Assembly (NCBI GenBank): GCA_024803745.1
Contig: JANJXV010000154.1
Location: 620,001 to 684,000, forward strand
Direction of reading: 5' to 3'
Origin: Megascapheus bottae
Lineage: Eukaryota; Chordata; Mammalia; Rodentia; Geomyidae
Length of the DNA stretch: 64,000 nucleotides
Both the position numbers and the translations under genes were made by a program. The notes under the pieces were generated by a model. The model saw only the letters and a list, made by a program, of their open reading frames with translations, ran no database searches and was not told the DNA's origin. Of the stretch, positions 20,897-31,680 are shown one piece after another (the stretch's first letter is position 1; every line of letters begins with the position of its first letter).

Positions 20897-21793
20897 CTAA
20901 TATGTGTGAATTCTGTTATGCCTCCTGTAATGTGACTTCCATCTGAAGGTCTTACCACATTTGATGCACTCGTACAGTTTCTCTCCTGTGTGTGTTCTCT
21001 GATGCAATTTGAGGGAAGACTTCCATTTGAAAGACATTCCACATCGGTTACCTTCATAAGGTTTTTCTCCTGTTTGAATTGTCTTATGTATGTTGAGGTT
21101 TGGCTTCTGTGTGAAGGACTTTCCACATATGTTACACTCATAAGGTGTTTCTCCTGAGTATATTCTCTGATGAACATGGAGTTTTACCTTCCATTTGAAA
21201 GACTTTCCGCATTCACTACATGCATAAGTTTTCTCTCCTGTGTGTTTTCTATAATGCCCATCAAGATATGACTTCCAATTGAAGGTCTTTCCACATTTGT
21301 TGCACACATAACGTTTCTCTCCTGTGTGTGTTCTTTGACGCAATTTGAGGGAAGATTTCTGTCTGAAAGACTTTACACATTGGTTACATTCATAAGGTTT
21401 CACTCCTGTGTGTATTCTCTGATGAACACGAAGTTTTCCCTTCCCTTGGAAAGACTTTCCACATTCATTACACTTATAAGATTTCTCTCCTGTGTGTGTT
21501 ATTTGATGAACTCGAAGGTGTATCTTCTGGGTGAAAGACTTTTCTCGTTTGTTACATTCATAAGGTTTCTCTTCTGTGTGTCTTCTCTGGTGCAAAGTGA
21601 GGTATGATTTCAGTCTAAAAGTCTTCCCACATTTATCCCATTCATAAGATTTCTCTTCTGTGTGAGATCTCTGATGTGTGCTGAGAGCTGAATTCTGGGC
21701 AGAAATTTTATTACGTTCCTCATATTCATAAGGTTTGTCTTCTCTTGGAGATCGAGGTTGGAGCGTCAGGTCTGACTTCTCAGAAATTAATTT
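20897..21793 (-). CDS. C2H2 zinc-finger array, copy A (9 units, several broken)
   Basis: An open frame of 298 codons from just after a TGA at 21,794-21,796 to the stop at 20,897. Two more units, too degraded to count, lead in; then nine units with HTGEKPY-type linkers. Unit 1 lost its first Cys (Trp), unit 2 its second Cys (Arg), unit 4 its first His (Arg), unit 6 its last His (Tyr), unit 7 its last His (Gln) and unit 8 its first Cys (Gly). Units 3, 5 and 9 keep all four ligands. Residues at helix positions -1, 2, 3 and 6 are unusual: Trp at -1 in units 5, 6, 8 and 9, and Gln at -1 in units 2, 4 and 7. There is no good ATG at the start of the frame, so translation is doubtful. Confidence 0.7.
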   Translation of the reverse strand, partial: KLISEKSDLTLQPRSPREDKPYEYEERNKISAQNSALSTHQRSHTEEKSYEWDKCGKTFRLKSYLTLHQRRHTEEKPYECNKREKSFTQKIHLRVHQITHTGEKSYKCNECGKSFQGKGKLRVHQRIHTGVKPYECNQCVKSFRQKSSLKLRQRTHTGEKRYVCNKCGKTFNWKSYLDGHYRKHTGEKTYACSECGKSFKWKVKLHVHQRIYSGETPYECNICGKSFTQKPNLNIHKTIQTGEKPYEGNRCGMSFKWKSSLKLHQRTHTGEKLYECIKCGKTFRWKSHYRRHNRIHTY

Positions 21794-21796
21794 TCA

Positions 21797-21960
21797 CACT
21801 TGATGTACGCATCACATATCTCAGGATATTTGCTCTGAGGTATTGTAAGGCGTATTTCATTACTGAAAGATTTCTCACATTCACTACATGTATGAGGAGT
21901 CTCTCCTGTGTACATTTTCGGATGTGTAGTGATGGTCGGTGTTAAGTACAATATTTTTCA
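21797..21960 (-). pseudogene. Degenerate first fingers between the two open frames
   Basis: In the spacer frame, after the double stop, the minus strand reads 'HPKMYTGETPHTCSECEKSF', a linker and a finger start that lacks its histidines. It then stops at TAA near 21,790 and shifts frame. A neighbouring frame across the double stop gives 'LCDEKYCT', a possible finger start, so a 2-nt loss next to the TGTG run could have made the stops. Copy B is the same, so these lesions predate the duplication. Confidence 0.6.
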
Positions 21961-22385
21961 TCACACAGTACATTTAGCAGTTTTCCTCCCTCCCTGAAGA
22001 ATTTCCTGGGCAGGGAGAACAGAATTATGATACTGCAGATCTTTTGGACTGTCACAATCATGAATAAAATGCTCTGAATATCCGATGGATTTTTTAAGAA
22101 CAGGAGACATACGAGATCTATATGCAGCATGCATCTCATCAGGCTTAGGAGACAGAAGCATGTTCTGACACTTAATGAACTCCTCAGTCCTCACCCCTAA
22201 GTTGTTACCGTTATTACTAATCAGCTCTAGATTATGTGTAGAGCTCAAATTTAAAGTTCTTGCAAATCTCACATTTTCCTCCACTTCGATACTACTTGCA
22301 ACTGCTACTTCACATAGACATTCATGTGGACTTTCCTGGCAAGTCTTGAACACATTTTCCATTACCTGGACATCTAAAATGAGTC
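21961..22385 (-). CDS. Final-exon spacer of KRAB protein, copy A
   Basis: After a good acceptor (T-rich tract ending CTAG, G at 22,386) the frame joins KRAB-b in phase 1: 'GLILDVQVMENVFKTCQ', 'ECLCEVAVASSIEVEEN' and on to 'GRKTAKCTV' and a stop. About 141 residues, acidic then basic, of the kind that links KRAB to fingers. It would end a fingerless KRAB protein. Confidence 0.6.
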
Positions 22386-22814
22386 CTAGAAAAAAAGACA
22401 CAAACATACATGAGATACAAATATTCCTTACTGTAAAGGTAATGACTTTACTTTCCCATCCTAAGTGTTAGATATTTTAAAATATAAAAGTGGAAATTGA
22501 TTTGTGAGAAATATATGATTTTCTCCCTAACATATTAAGAAAATGATATTTTACAATGACCAATAATGTTTTTCTGTGTTTTAGTTCTCTTTTTATATCA
22601 CAGGAAATATTTATTGAAATTACCCATCTATGTATTGCTACAGTTTTAAGCTGAGTACTAACTATAGCATACCTGCAGCTGTTTTTTTTGAAATACTGTT
22701 TTGTTTATACATTGAGGAATAGCTGCCTTTCTTTTATTTTTGAGAAATAATCTAAATATTGTGCTGTTTTGCATCTTTTTAAAACTTTCTTCTCTTTTCT
22801 TTTCTTTTTTTTTG

Positions 22815-22958
22815 TAGTTCATAGGCCTTGGCCCTGTCCCTGAACACTTCAGCAGAAGACTATAACCCCTATCCTTGAGCTACAGCCCCACATACTCTTT
22901 TCTAGAGTTAACTACAGATAAGAGTCTCAGGTCCTGAGTAGCAGATAGGATTACCTTA
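22815..22958 (-). repeat. Composite SINE, truncated
   Basis: 'cataggccttggccctgtcc', 'gataagagtctcaggtcctg' and 'cagataggattacc' mark a shortened reverse element. Confidence 0.65.
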
Positions 22959-23309
22959 CCCAGTTTCAATGCTGTTAGCTTATTAACCATTAAGTGAGGA
23001 ACACGAATTTTTTCTAGATTCAGCGGCCACAAGTTTGGTGTATATGTCTGTTTGCCTTTGATCCAAGCAAGAACGATTCTTGAGAGTAAGGACTTACACC
23101 TATATCCCTTCAGTTACAACTTCTCACTAAAGTCTCAATTTAGGTATTTGTGGGAATTTTGAAATTTGTTTCTTTCCATTTGAAGTCTTATAAAAATTCC
23201 TTTTCTAACACTCCTGTCCCTCAGAACCATGGAAGACCAGAAAATCCCCAGCTCATTGTCTAGTTAATTTTCTTATGTTGATTGAAACTTTGTTGTTTTT
23301 CTTTTCCTT

Positions 23310-23483
23310 CCATTCCTGGGTTTAAACTTAAGACCTAACCACTGTCCTTGGGTTTTCTCAAGACTAGAACCCTACCAATGAAGTCATTACTTCTGGCTTT
23401 TTCTATGTATGTGGTAATAAGGAATCAAACCTCTGTCTTTGTGCATGCTAGGCAAGCACTCTACCACTAGGCTCAATTTCTGG
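23310..23483 (-). repeat. ID-like SINE dimer
   Basis: 'attcctgggtttaaacttaa', 'tatgtatgtggtaataagg' and 'catgctaggcaagcactcta'. Confidence 0.75.
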
Positions 23484-23610
23484 TGGAAAGATCTGGTTCT
23501 GAATACCAGTCTCTTCCTACCAGCAAAAAGATATTATCCTTATCAGAGAATAATGCCCTGACTTACTCCTTGTTTGCTCAATCATTTGTAGTCTTAGTTT
23601 TAAAGAAATG

Positions 23611-23614
23611 AAAG

Positions 23615-23673
<59 letters not shown>

Positions 23674-23705
23674 TTTCCTTCCTTCCCTCTTTCTTCCCTC
23701 TTTCT

Positions 23706-23769
<64 letters not shown>
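23611..23769. repeat. (CTTT)n microsatellite with a fixed interruption
   Basis: Two CTTT runs flank a block of 'cctttccttccttccctc' type at about 23,671-23,708. The same interruption is present in copy B (57,521-57,654), but run lengths differ. Confidence 0.95.
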
Positions 23770-23776
23770 GTTTTGT

Positions 23777-23998
23777 AGTCATGGGACTTGAATTCTAGAC
23801 CTGGCTGTTCTTCCTGAGCTCATCAGCTCAAGGCTACTGCCCTATGTCTTTAGCCTCAACCCCACTTCTCATTTTCTATTGGTTCATTGGAGAGAAGAGT
23901 CTAAGGTGTTTTTGTGATAGGTCAGTCTTTGAACCTTGATCCTCAGATCTCAGCCTCCTAAGTAGCTAGGATTACAGGCATGAGCCACGGGCTCATGG
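23777..23998 (-). repeat. Composite SINE
   Basis: 'gtcatgggacttgaattcta', 'cagcctcctaagtagctagg' and 'attacaggcatgagccacgg'. It directly follows the CTTT tract, consistent with the tract growing from the element's reversed A-rich tail. Confidence 0.85.
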
Positions 23999-24097
23999 CT
24001 TTCTCATTTTATTTTGTTTCACAGTGATTTCTACAGAGAAATCTAACTTTAACTCTACTGCCACATAGAATTGGTCATATCACCCTATGATTCTTGG

Positions 24098-24268
24098 TGC
24101 CGGGGGTTTGGGCTAGCATGCACAAAGACCTGGTTCAGTTCCTTGGTACTCCATACAAAGAAAAAGCCAGAAGTGGTGCTATGACTCAAGAAGTAGAGAG
24201 CTAGCCTTGAGAAAACCCAAGGACCATGGTCAGTCCCTGAGACCAGGCATAGGATTGGGAAAAGAAAA
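24098..24268 (+). repeat. ID-like SINE dimer
   Basis: 'ggtttgggctagcatgcaca', 'ggttcagttccttggtact', 'aagccagaagtggtgctatg'. Confidence 0.8.
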
Positions 24269-24412
24269 TGATTCTTGATTCATTCACAAAGAATTCCATA
24301 GGTTCCACACAGGATTTAGGGTAACTAAGAATATTATTGATCAGTACATCACAACATGAACTTACCAATGGGGCTCAGGCTCCAACATCAATATGAAGAT
24401 GCATTCACTCAC

Positions 24413-24502
24413 CTGTGATATTCTTGTCAGAGGAATTTCCTATCCAGAGTTCTGCACAGTGCTCTAGCTTGTCAATTAATACAGGTTTGGGAACACAGGG
24501 CC
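24413..24502 (-). CDS. KRAB-b-type exon, copy A
   Basis: A 90-nt exon bounded by TTTACAG on the acceptor side and GTGAGT on the donor side (minus strand). It joins KRAB-A in phase 1 and reads 'PCVPKPVLIDKLEHCAELW' then 'IGNSSDKNIT'. The pattern KP..I.KLE….W matches the KRAB b/B box that follows KRAB-A in this family. The copy B exon at 58,298-58,387 appears identical. Confidence 0.8.
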
Positions 24503-25419
<917 letters not shown>

Positions 25420-25515
25420 TTAGCACTGAGTTATAAACACACCATGTCTGGAATTTTATTCTTTTTTTGTTGGAATTGTATTCCTTTACTTAAATCTTTA
25501 GACTTACTATTGACC

Positions 25516-25715
25516 TGAAAAGCTTAGGGATGGTGCCTAGGCCCAGAGTTCAAGTCCCAAGACCCACAAAAAAATAACAAGGCAAGCCAGGTGTTGGTGG
25601 CTCACGCCTGTCATCCTAGCTACTCAGGAGACTGAGATCTGAGGACCATGGTTCAAAGCCAGCCTGGCACAAAATTCCATGAGACTCCTTTCCAATTACC
25701 CACCATAAAATGTTT
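25516..25715 (+). repeat. Two SINE parts
   Basis: An ID-like 3' end at 25,516-25,580, then an Alu-like left part: 'ggtggctcacgcctgtcatc', 'ctagctactcaggagactga'. It is the clearest 7SL-type match in copy A. Confidence 0.85.
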
Positions 25716-25954
25716 AATGGCTTGTGGCATATCATGGTAGAGCAATTGTGGTATCAAAAAAATAAGTCAGGGGAGTATATTTAGGTTATAAATGGAATTA
25801 TTCCATTGAAAAGGAACTACATTATATGATGACATATGCTGGTACTCTGAGAATATTGCAAAATCTTAGGGTATCAAGTAATAATACTGTGAAGTACACC
25901 AAGAATGTTAATGTTCTATGCCTGGCATAATAATCACTTGGGGAAGAAACTTTT
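25716..25954. other. Intergenic, no gene seen
   Basis: AT-rich, no recognised content. Copy B partner about 59,601-59,838. Confidence 0.4.
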
Positions 25955-26205
25955 TTTTCTTTTTTTTTGGCTGGGGGATTTGTAAGGCTTGAACTCTGGG
26001 CCTGGGCACTGTTCCTGAGCTATTCAACTCAAGGCTATCACCCTACCTATGAAGCCACAGTGCCATTTCCCATATTCTAGTGGTTAACTGTCGATGAGAG
26101 TCTCATAGACTTTCTAATGCCCAGGCTGGCTTTGAACCAAATCTTTAGATATCAGCCTGATATCTGAGTAGCTAGGATTACAGGTATAAGGCACTGCACC
26201 TGGCA
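25955..26205 (-). repeat. Composite SINE
   Basis: 'aggcttgaactctgggcctg', 'gatgagagtctcatagac' and 'gagtagctaggattacaggt'. Confidence 0.85.
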
Positions 26206-27189
26206 AGAAATTTATTTCTTGCTGTTTTATACTACAAATTTACTGTATGTTTTACTTTTTCAAAAAGACTGAGGATGACCTTTGTTCTGTATATAATGGG
26301 AAGAGGGGTAGGGAGCTGTGAGCAGAAGAACTGAGGGGCAATACGCAGGGTAGGACAATAGCCTTAACTAAAGAGCTCACGGCCCAAGGTCCAAGCCCCA
26401 TGACTTTCCCCACTACCCCACAAAAAAAGGGAAAATAATTGGAGATTGGAGAGGATTTTCTAAAAAGAATATATAGAAATAGTAGTTCAAAATGTAGAAA
26501 GAAGTTCAATATTAACAGTCATGAGAAAAATTAAAATTACAATGAAATCTTTACTTTAAGTTTATTAATATACATATAGTTTTAAACAAAAAGATCCACA
26601 TACACACACACAAACACACACACACACACACGCATACAAAAAAACAACTTTCAAAATCTAACTATTACTGGGAAGGTAGTGAGAAGAAGTAGAACTTTGG
26701 AATAGTTCTGCAAGGAATATAAAACAATCAAAAATTGCGTGGAGAGTGCTAAAAAAGTACTAAATATAGAATTACATAGAAATATGGTCCAACACTTCTA
26801 TTTCTAGATTTGTACCTAACGGAAGAGAAAGCAGAGACTAGAACAAATATGTGGAGAATCCATTCACAACTATTAATAATAATCCAAAGATAGAAATATG
26901 CAAAACAATGCATTGAAAAGGAAGAACATTTTACTATATTTTACAGATGAATCTTGATTACAGTAAACTAAAAATACTGCAGTCATAAAGGAAGAGCTAG
27001 GGTATGTTTTCCCTTCCAGAGCTTCCAAGGATCAACAAACCCTTAGAGCCAAAATGCACGATGGTTCCAGAGAATGGAGTAGAGAGGAACAGGAGCTGAA
27101 TGTTTAATGATTATACATGGAAGATGAAAATTGCTCTAGATGGGTAGAATGAAGAGAGAACTGTACCCTAAACAATGGTTATGTAGCCA
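26206..27189. other. Intergenic with SINE scrap and (CA)n
   Basis: An ID-like 3' scrap at 26,330-26,425 (+) and a CA repeat at about 26,596-26,633. The remainder is AT-rich and unassigned. Confidence 0.55.
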
Positions 27190-27735
27190 CACAGGATGGG
27201 ACACACCTATACTCCCTGATCTTGGGAAACTAAAGAAGGATTTCTAGCCAACCTGGATGCATGGAAAGATCTATCATAAAAACTAATGTGGAGGGGCTGG
27301 GAGTTTGGCATAGTTGTAGAGTGCTTGTATGAAGACGAAGTTTCAATTCCGCAATACCATATACACAGAAAAAACCAGAAGTAGTGCTGTGGCTCAAGTA
27401 GAAGATCACTAGGCTTGAGGAAAGCTGAAGGACAGTGCTCAGACCGAGTTCCAGCCAAAGGGCTTGTTTAAAAAAACACCAGAAAGCTGAGCATGATGGG
27501 GTGGTGGCTCGCTACTATAATCCTAGCTACTCAGGAGGCTGAGATCTGAGGATCAAGGTTTAAAGCCATCCTGGCACAAAAAGACCTGAGACACTTATCT
27601 CCAATTTACTTTTAGAAAATGGGAAGTGGGGCTTGGCTCCAGAGTAAGGTGGTAGCCTGGAGCTGAAGAGCTCAGGGATAGTGCCCAGGCTGAGTTCAAG
27701 ATCTATGAACCACAAAAAAAAAATAATATGGAAAA
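27190..27735 (+). repeat. SINE cluster
   Basis: A degraded Alu-like half (27,190-27,290), an ID-like dimer (27,291-27,470) and a composite element (27,480-27,735) ending in an A run. 'ctcaagtagaagatcactag' and 'ctagctactcaggaggctga' are diagnostic. Confidence 0.8.
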
Positions 27736-28154
27736 ATTTGGATTCTGTGAATTTTATCAGGCATATAAATGTCTTTTTTTGCTGTTGAAATAACAAATTG
27801 TTTCTAAACATTTTAAAAGTTTTTACCTAGAAATGTACACTACAAATGGAAATAATGACAAACACAAAATATGCAAAAGATACAAATTATCACAATATGG
27901 GTATCCTGCTTCTGTATCTTTTCACTGACTCCTGTTCAAATGAGTCACATACTCTGAATAATTTTCCCAGTCGATATATGCCACACGTATTGGCTTGTAC
28001 TGAACTTCTTGGGAAATTAAAAGCAAATACTAAGCAAATGTGTGTTAGATTTTGCCAACAGTGATATTTCCAATATAAATCCCTACTCATTGCATTACTT
28101 AATATCAATGCCGGAATCCAACTTACACTGTCAGAATCTTCAATCTTTTGAGAA
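27736..28154. other. Intergenic, no gene seen
   Basis: AT-rich stretch ending at the L1 border. A 72-codon plus frame at 27,846-28,064 is not kept unchanged in copy B. Confidence 0.4.
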
Positions 28155-28157
28155 CCT

Positions 28158-28466
28158 TCAAATTGGTGTGTAAATATTTAGGATCGTTATGTCTTCCGGG
28201 AGGAAAAATCCCTTCAGTAGTATGTAGTAACCTTCTTTGTCTTTTCTTACTAATTTTAGTTTGAAATCTATTCTATCTGATATGAGGATGGCAACTCCAG
28301 GCTGTTTATGGGGGCAGTTAGTTTGATAGAATTTATTCCAACCTCTCACTTTCAAAAGATGATGGTTTTTGGGTAAGATATGTCTCTTGAAGACAGCAGA
28401 ACGATGGCTCTTGCTTTTTGATCCAACTAGACAGCCTATGCCGTTTAATTGGAGAGTTAAGTCCAT
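28158..28466 (-). pseudogene. L1 ORF2 N-terminal (endonuclease) fragment
   Basis: Reads 'NGIGCLVGSKSKSHRSA', 'YQTNCPHKQPGVAILISD' and 'DKEGYYILLKG', the start of an APE-type endonuclease domain as in L1 ORF2. It ends at the element border, so no catalytic core or reverse transcriptase is present. Confidence 0.8.
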
Positions 28467-28743
28467 TGATATTGAGAGTTAGGATTGAGAGATATTTATT
28501 AGTTCCTACCATTTTTAAAAGCTTTTAGTAGGGCCTGTGTCTTGACAGTTCTTGTGGTCCTTAGATGGTATGCTGTTTAGGTGCCATTTCTTTCCCTATA
28601 ATGCATTTATTTTGGTTTTGTATGTATAGAGCATCGTTGAGAATTCTCTGTAGTGTTGGTTTTGTTTCGACATATTGTTGCAGCTTTTCCCTGGAATGGA
28701 ATGTTTTTATTGTTCCCTCAGTTATGAATGAGAGCTTAGCTGG

Positions 28744-29744
28744 CTACAGTATTCTTGGTTGGTAGATATTTGATTTAAGGGCATGACATATATGCTTCCA
28801 GTCACTTCGTGCTAGCATGGTCTCTGCTGAGAAATCTGGGGTTATTCTGATTGGTTTTCCTTTATAGGTTACTGATCCCTTTTCCCTGGCTGCCTTTACG
28901 ATCTTTTCTTTCGTTTCTATTGATCCAGTTCGGATCACAATGTGGCGGTGGGATGTTCTTTTCTGGTCAGGTCTGTTTGGGGTTCTAAAAGCTTCTCGTA
29001 TGTGGATGGGCCTGCCCTTCTGGATATTTGGGAAATTCTCTGAGATGATTCCCTGAAGTATATTTCCAATACCATTGACCTCTTTCTCCACGCCCACCTC
29101 AATACCAACTAGCCTTAAATTAGGCTTCCTAATTGTATCTTGGACCTCCTAAAGCGCTCTCTCATATTTCCTAGATTTGGATTGACTCATTTTCTGTTCT
29201 TTATAATACCTAAATTATCTTCAGCCACGGAAATTCTCTCCTCTGCAATGTCTAACCTGCTATCAAAGCTATCTACTTTATTTTTCATCTCCCTTGCTTC
29301 TAATTGCTCACTTTTGATGCCTTGCATCCCTTGTTTTAGATCATGTATGGATTTCTTTATCTCCTTGATTTCCTTTTGAGTGGTTAGCTCAGTAGCTTTA
29401 TTTTCTTTGGACATTTGCTGGAGTTTGGTCACGTCTTTATTTGTGGATTCTTTGAATTCATCCATCTTTCTTTGAAAAACCTTTATTATGGCCTCCTTTA
29501 TGGCTTCTTCTTTTTCACTTATCACCTTGTTTTTGCTTTCCTCTTGTTCAGGTATGGCTTCCTCCATTATCTCTTTCTTTATATTTTCACATTTTTCATT
29601 AATGATGTTTATCAATTGCATTTGTGTAGCAATTGGAAGACTCTCCTCTAGGTTTGCCAGTGACTGTTCCATTGTCTGTTTACATTGGGTGGGGGATGTT
29701 GTTTCTTGATTTGACATTTTTCTTGAGTTTCTTGTTCTGCCCAT
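28744..29744 (-). pseudogene. L1 ORF1, frameshifted
   Basis: L1 ORF1 makes an RNA-binding trimer. The upstream piece (29,187-29,744) starts 'MGRTRNSRKMSNQETTS' and is a long Lys/Glu-rich coiled coil ending 'DNLGIIKNRK' and a stop. The C-terminal part (28,744-29,180) has 'PNLRLVGIE', 'NIQKGRPIHIREAF' and 'GSVTYKGKPIRI', as in the RRM and C-terminal domains. The frameshift after NRK is shared with copy B. Copy A also has a TAG near 29,151 where copy B reads Gln. Confidence 0.85.
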
Positions 29745-30250
29745 TTGAAAATGGGAGCAAGATTACTACGAAATACGATTATAGTTTTTCAGATATAACC
29801 AACCTAGACCTCTGTAGCTGGCAGACACTAGATGTTCACAAGTTTTGATTGGTATTATCACTCTTTCTTTTTGTGCACTTACAGACCAGACTAATACAAC
29901 CACTGAGAAGCGATTTATACCCAAAACAATAAGCCTCTCAATCCAATCTCTATTGTCTTTAAGTCCCTCTGAGCCTAGAGAATGATTAACCACATACATA
30001 TACAATATTGCTCAACATGGCATCAAGTGTAGATCCGTGCAGTGTAAGGATTGAACGACGAGCAGAGGTCGAGAGATAGAAAAAAAGAATGAGAGAGATT
30101 AGGGGAGGTGCAAGAGGATTAACGTAGGAGTGTAAGAATATTGTAGTAATGAAGAAAAGTTATAGCATAAGGATAACTGACATAAGTTGGTAAGTAGGTA
30201 GCATATTTGAGTACAAAGTTTGGAAAGTATTAGAATAAAACTTATGTGTT

Positions 30251-30427
30251 GCTGCACGACTAGCTCTTAGCCCAACCAGTGGCCTCACAGTGGACCATGG
30301 GATGGATCTGTTTTTCTTGTCTACGTTGAGGGAAAGGGCTATTTCACAAGATGCAGAAGCGAAGATTTCAGAAGCAAATGCTGTGAGTGAATTAGCTCAT
30401 AAAAAGCATTTTTATTATCTTTTAACT
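30251..30427. other. Intergenic, no gene seen
   Basis: Short stretch between the L1 5' end and a SINE. No copy B partner inside the window. Confidence 0.4.
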
Positions 30428-30615
30428 TTCTGCCAGTCTTGGGGCTTGAATTCAGGGCCTCAGCACTCTCCTCGGGTTTTCTCAAGTCTAGCCCTCTGCC
30501 ACTTGAGCCACAGTGCCACATCTAGATTTTCTATCTATGTGGTACTGAGCAATCAAACCCAGATCTTCATGGATGCTAGGCAAGCACTCTACCACTATGC
30601 CAAACTCTCAACCCT
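30428..30615 (-). repeat. ID-like SINE dimer
   Basis: 'gccagtcttggggcttgaat', 'atctatgtggtactgagc' and 'gatgctaggcaagcactcta'. Confidence 0.85.
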
Positions 30616-30632
30616 GACATAGTAATTATAAA

Positions 30633-30655
30633 GTCATCATCATCATCATCATCAT
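30633..30655. repeat. (ATC)n microsatellite
   Basis: Short ATC/CAT triplet run beside the SINE. Confidence 0.85.
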
Positions 30656-30852
30656 ATCCAAATATCCTTTCTCCTACAAAGAATGAACACATAACTGTGT
30701 CTAATGCTTTTTTTTTAATTTCACTAATTCTTCTGTGTTTTTCCCTCTTGCATTTTTTACACATGACAGCAAAGCTAATCATCAGGAAAAAATTGATTAG
30801 GATACAGAACCCTAATAATATCCTAGTAGATTGACGTCAAAAATATGTGCAA
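30656..30852. other. Intergenic, no gene seen
   Basis: AT-rich, no recognised content. Confidence 0.4.
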
Positions 30853-31055
30853 GATGCCCTGTGTGTTTGACCTAGTGGTAGAGTCCTTGGCTACCAAGCA
30901 GTAAGCCTCAGGTTTGCTTCCTCATTACCACATACATAGAAAACGCTGCAAGTGGTTCTGTGGCTCGGTGGGACAGCTAAAGCCTAAAGAAAGCCCAAGA
31001 ACAATGTTCACACTCTGAGGTCAAGTCCCAAGACTAGCAAAAACAAAAAAAATTC
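30853..31055 (+). repeat. ID-like SINE dimer
   Basis: 'gacctagtggtagagtcctt', 'ttcctcattaccacatacat' and 'aagtcccaagactagcaaaa'. Confidence 0.75.
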
Positions 31056-31069
31056 GACAAGGGGCAAAA

Positions 31070-31680
31070 TGCAGGCAGAGAAGGCACTGTGAAGCAAATG
31101 TTTTGTAAAGGATGAGGGCAATATTGACCCTTAAGTTTGGATCTTACCTAAGAAAGGCTCCTTGAGCCTGAGACCAGACTGGTAGTTGGGCCTAGTGGAA
31201 GACATTGGGATTGGACAAATAAGGTGTGCTGTTTACTACATCCACATGTATATTGTGAGATTGGAGGAGAGATTCAGCCTCCAGTATGTCTTTGGTGAGG
31301 TCTTTTGTGAGCAAGGATCTTTGGTCATTGGGCCCTGAAAGGTGACCCTGCCTCCCTCACAATGGAACAGAATATGGAACCCTGGTAACCAAGCCACTGT
31401 AACTAACAACCAGCTCAAGCCAGCTCACTTGGCCTGTGGCTCAGGAGGAAGAAAGATGTTGCTGTGCTGTTGCCAAAGGTCAGGAAACTCGAGTCTCAGG
31501 CATGGAAGTTGTGGATGTCTTACTCGAAGATGTACATGCTAGATCATTGCCAAGCCACAAATCCAGTATAACAGAACTTTCTCTAAGAAGAAGGCCAGGA
31601 AAATCCAGGGCAACCAGATGAGGTAAATTTCTAAGAAGAAGTGTATTTTACCCCATCATCCTCCCCACACACTACAACTT
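31070..31680 (+). pseudogene. Inverted partial copy of the RalGDS-like 5' region
   Basis: The reverse complement of about 11,538-12,150. For example, 'gatcttacctaagaaaggct' at 31,141 matches the inverse of 12,054-12,073, and 'atgttgctgtgctgttgcc' at 31,456 matches the inverse of the ATG at 11,759. The Cys-rich start reads 'MLLCCCQRSGNSSLRHGSCG' and stops soon after. It is clearly more diverged from A and B than they are from each other. An L1 poly(T) begins exactly where similarity ends (31,681). Confidence 0.85.

Larger units (their letters stand above)
22386..24412 (-). other. KRAB zinc-finger intron, copy A
   Basis: About 2.0 kb between the final exon and KRAB-b, holding three SINEs and the CTTT tract. 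Borders read GTGAGT at the donor side and …TCTAG at the acceptor side on the minus strand. Confidence 0.7.
28155..30250 (-). mobile_element. L1 5' half: 5' UTR, ORF1 and start of ORF2
   Basis: In transcription order: presumed 5' UTR (about 30,250-29,745), ORF1 (29,744-28,744, broken), then the first roughly 100 codons of the ORF2 endonuclease region in 28,158-28,466 ('GYYILLKG', 'ITILNIYTP'). Sequence stops near 28,155 with no reverse-transcriptase part and no 3' end. It is shared with copy B. The 5' limit is inferred. Confidence 0.75.

Noticed and set aside
23611..23769. CRISPR-like or clustered repeat array
   Set aside because: It is a simple CTTT microsatellite without spacers, in a mammalian setting.
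29140..29848. Phe/Leu-rich plus-strand frames resembling membrane proteins
   Set aside because: They are the antisense of the Lys/Glu-rich coiled coil of L1 ORF1.
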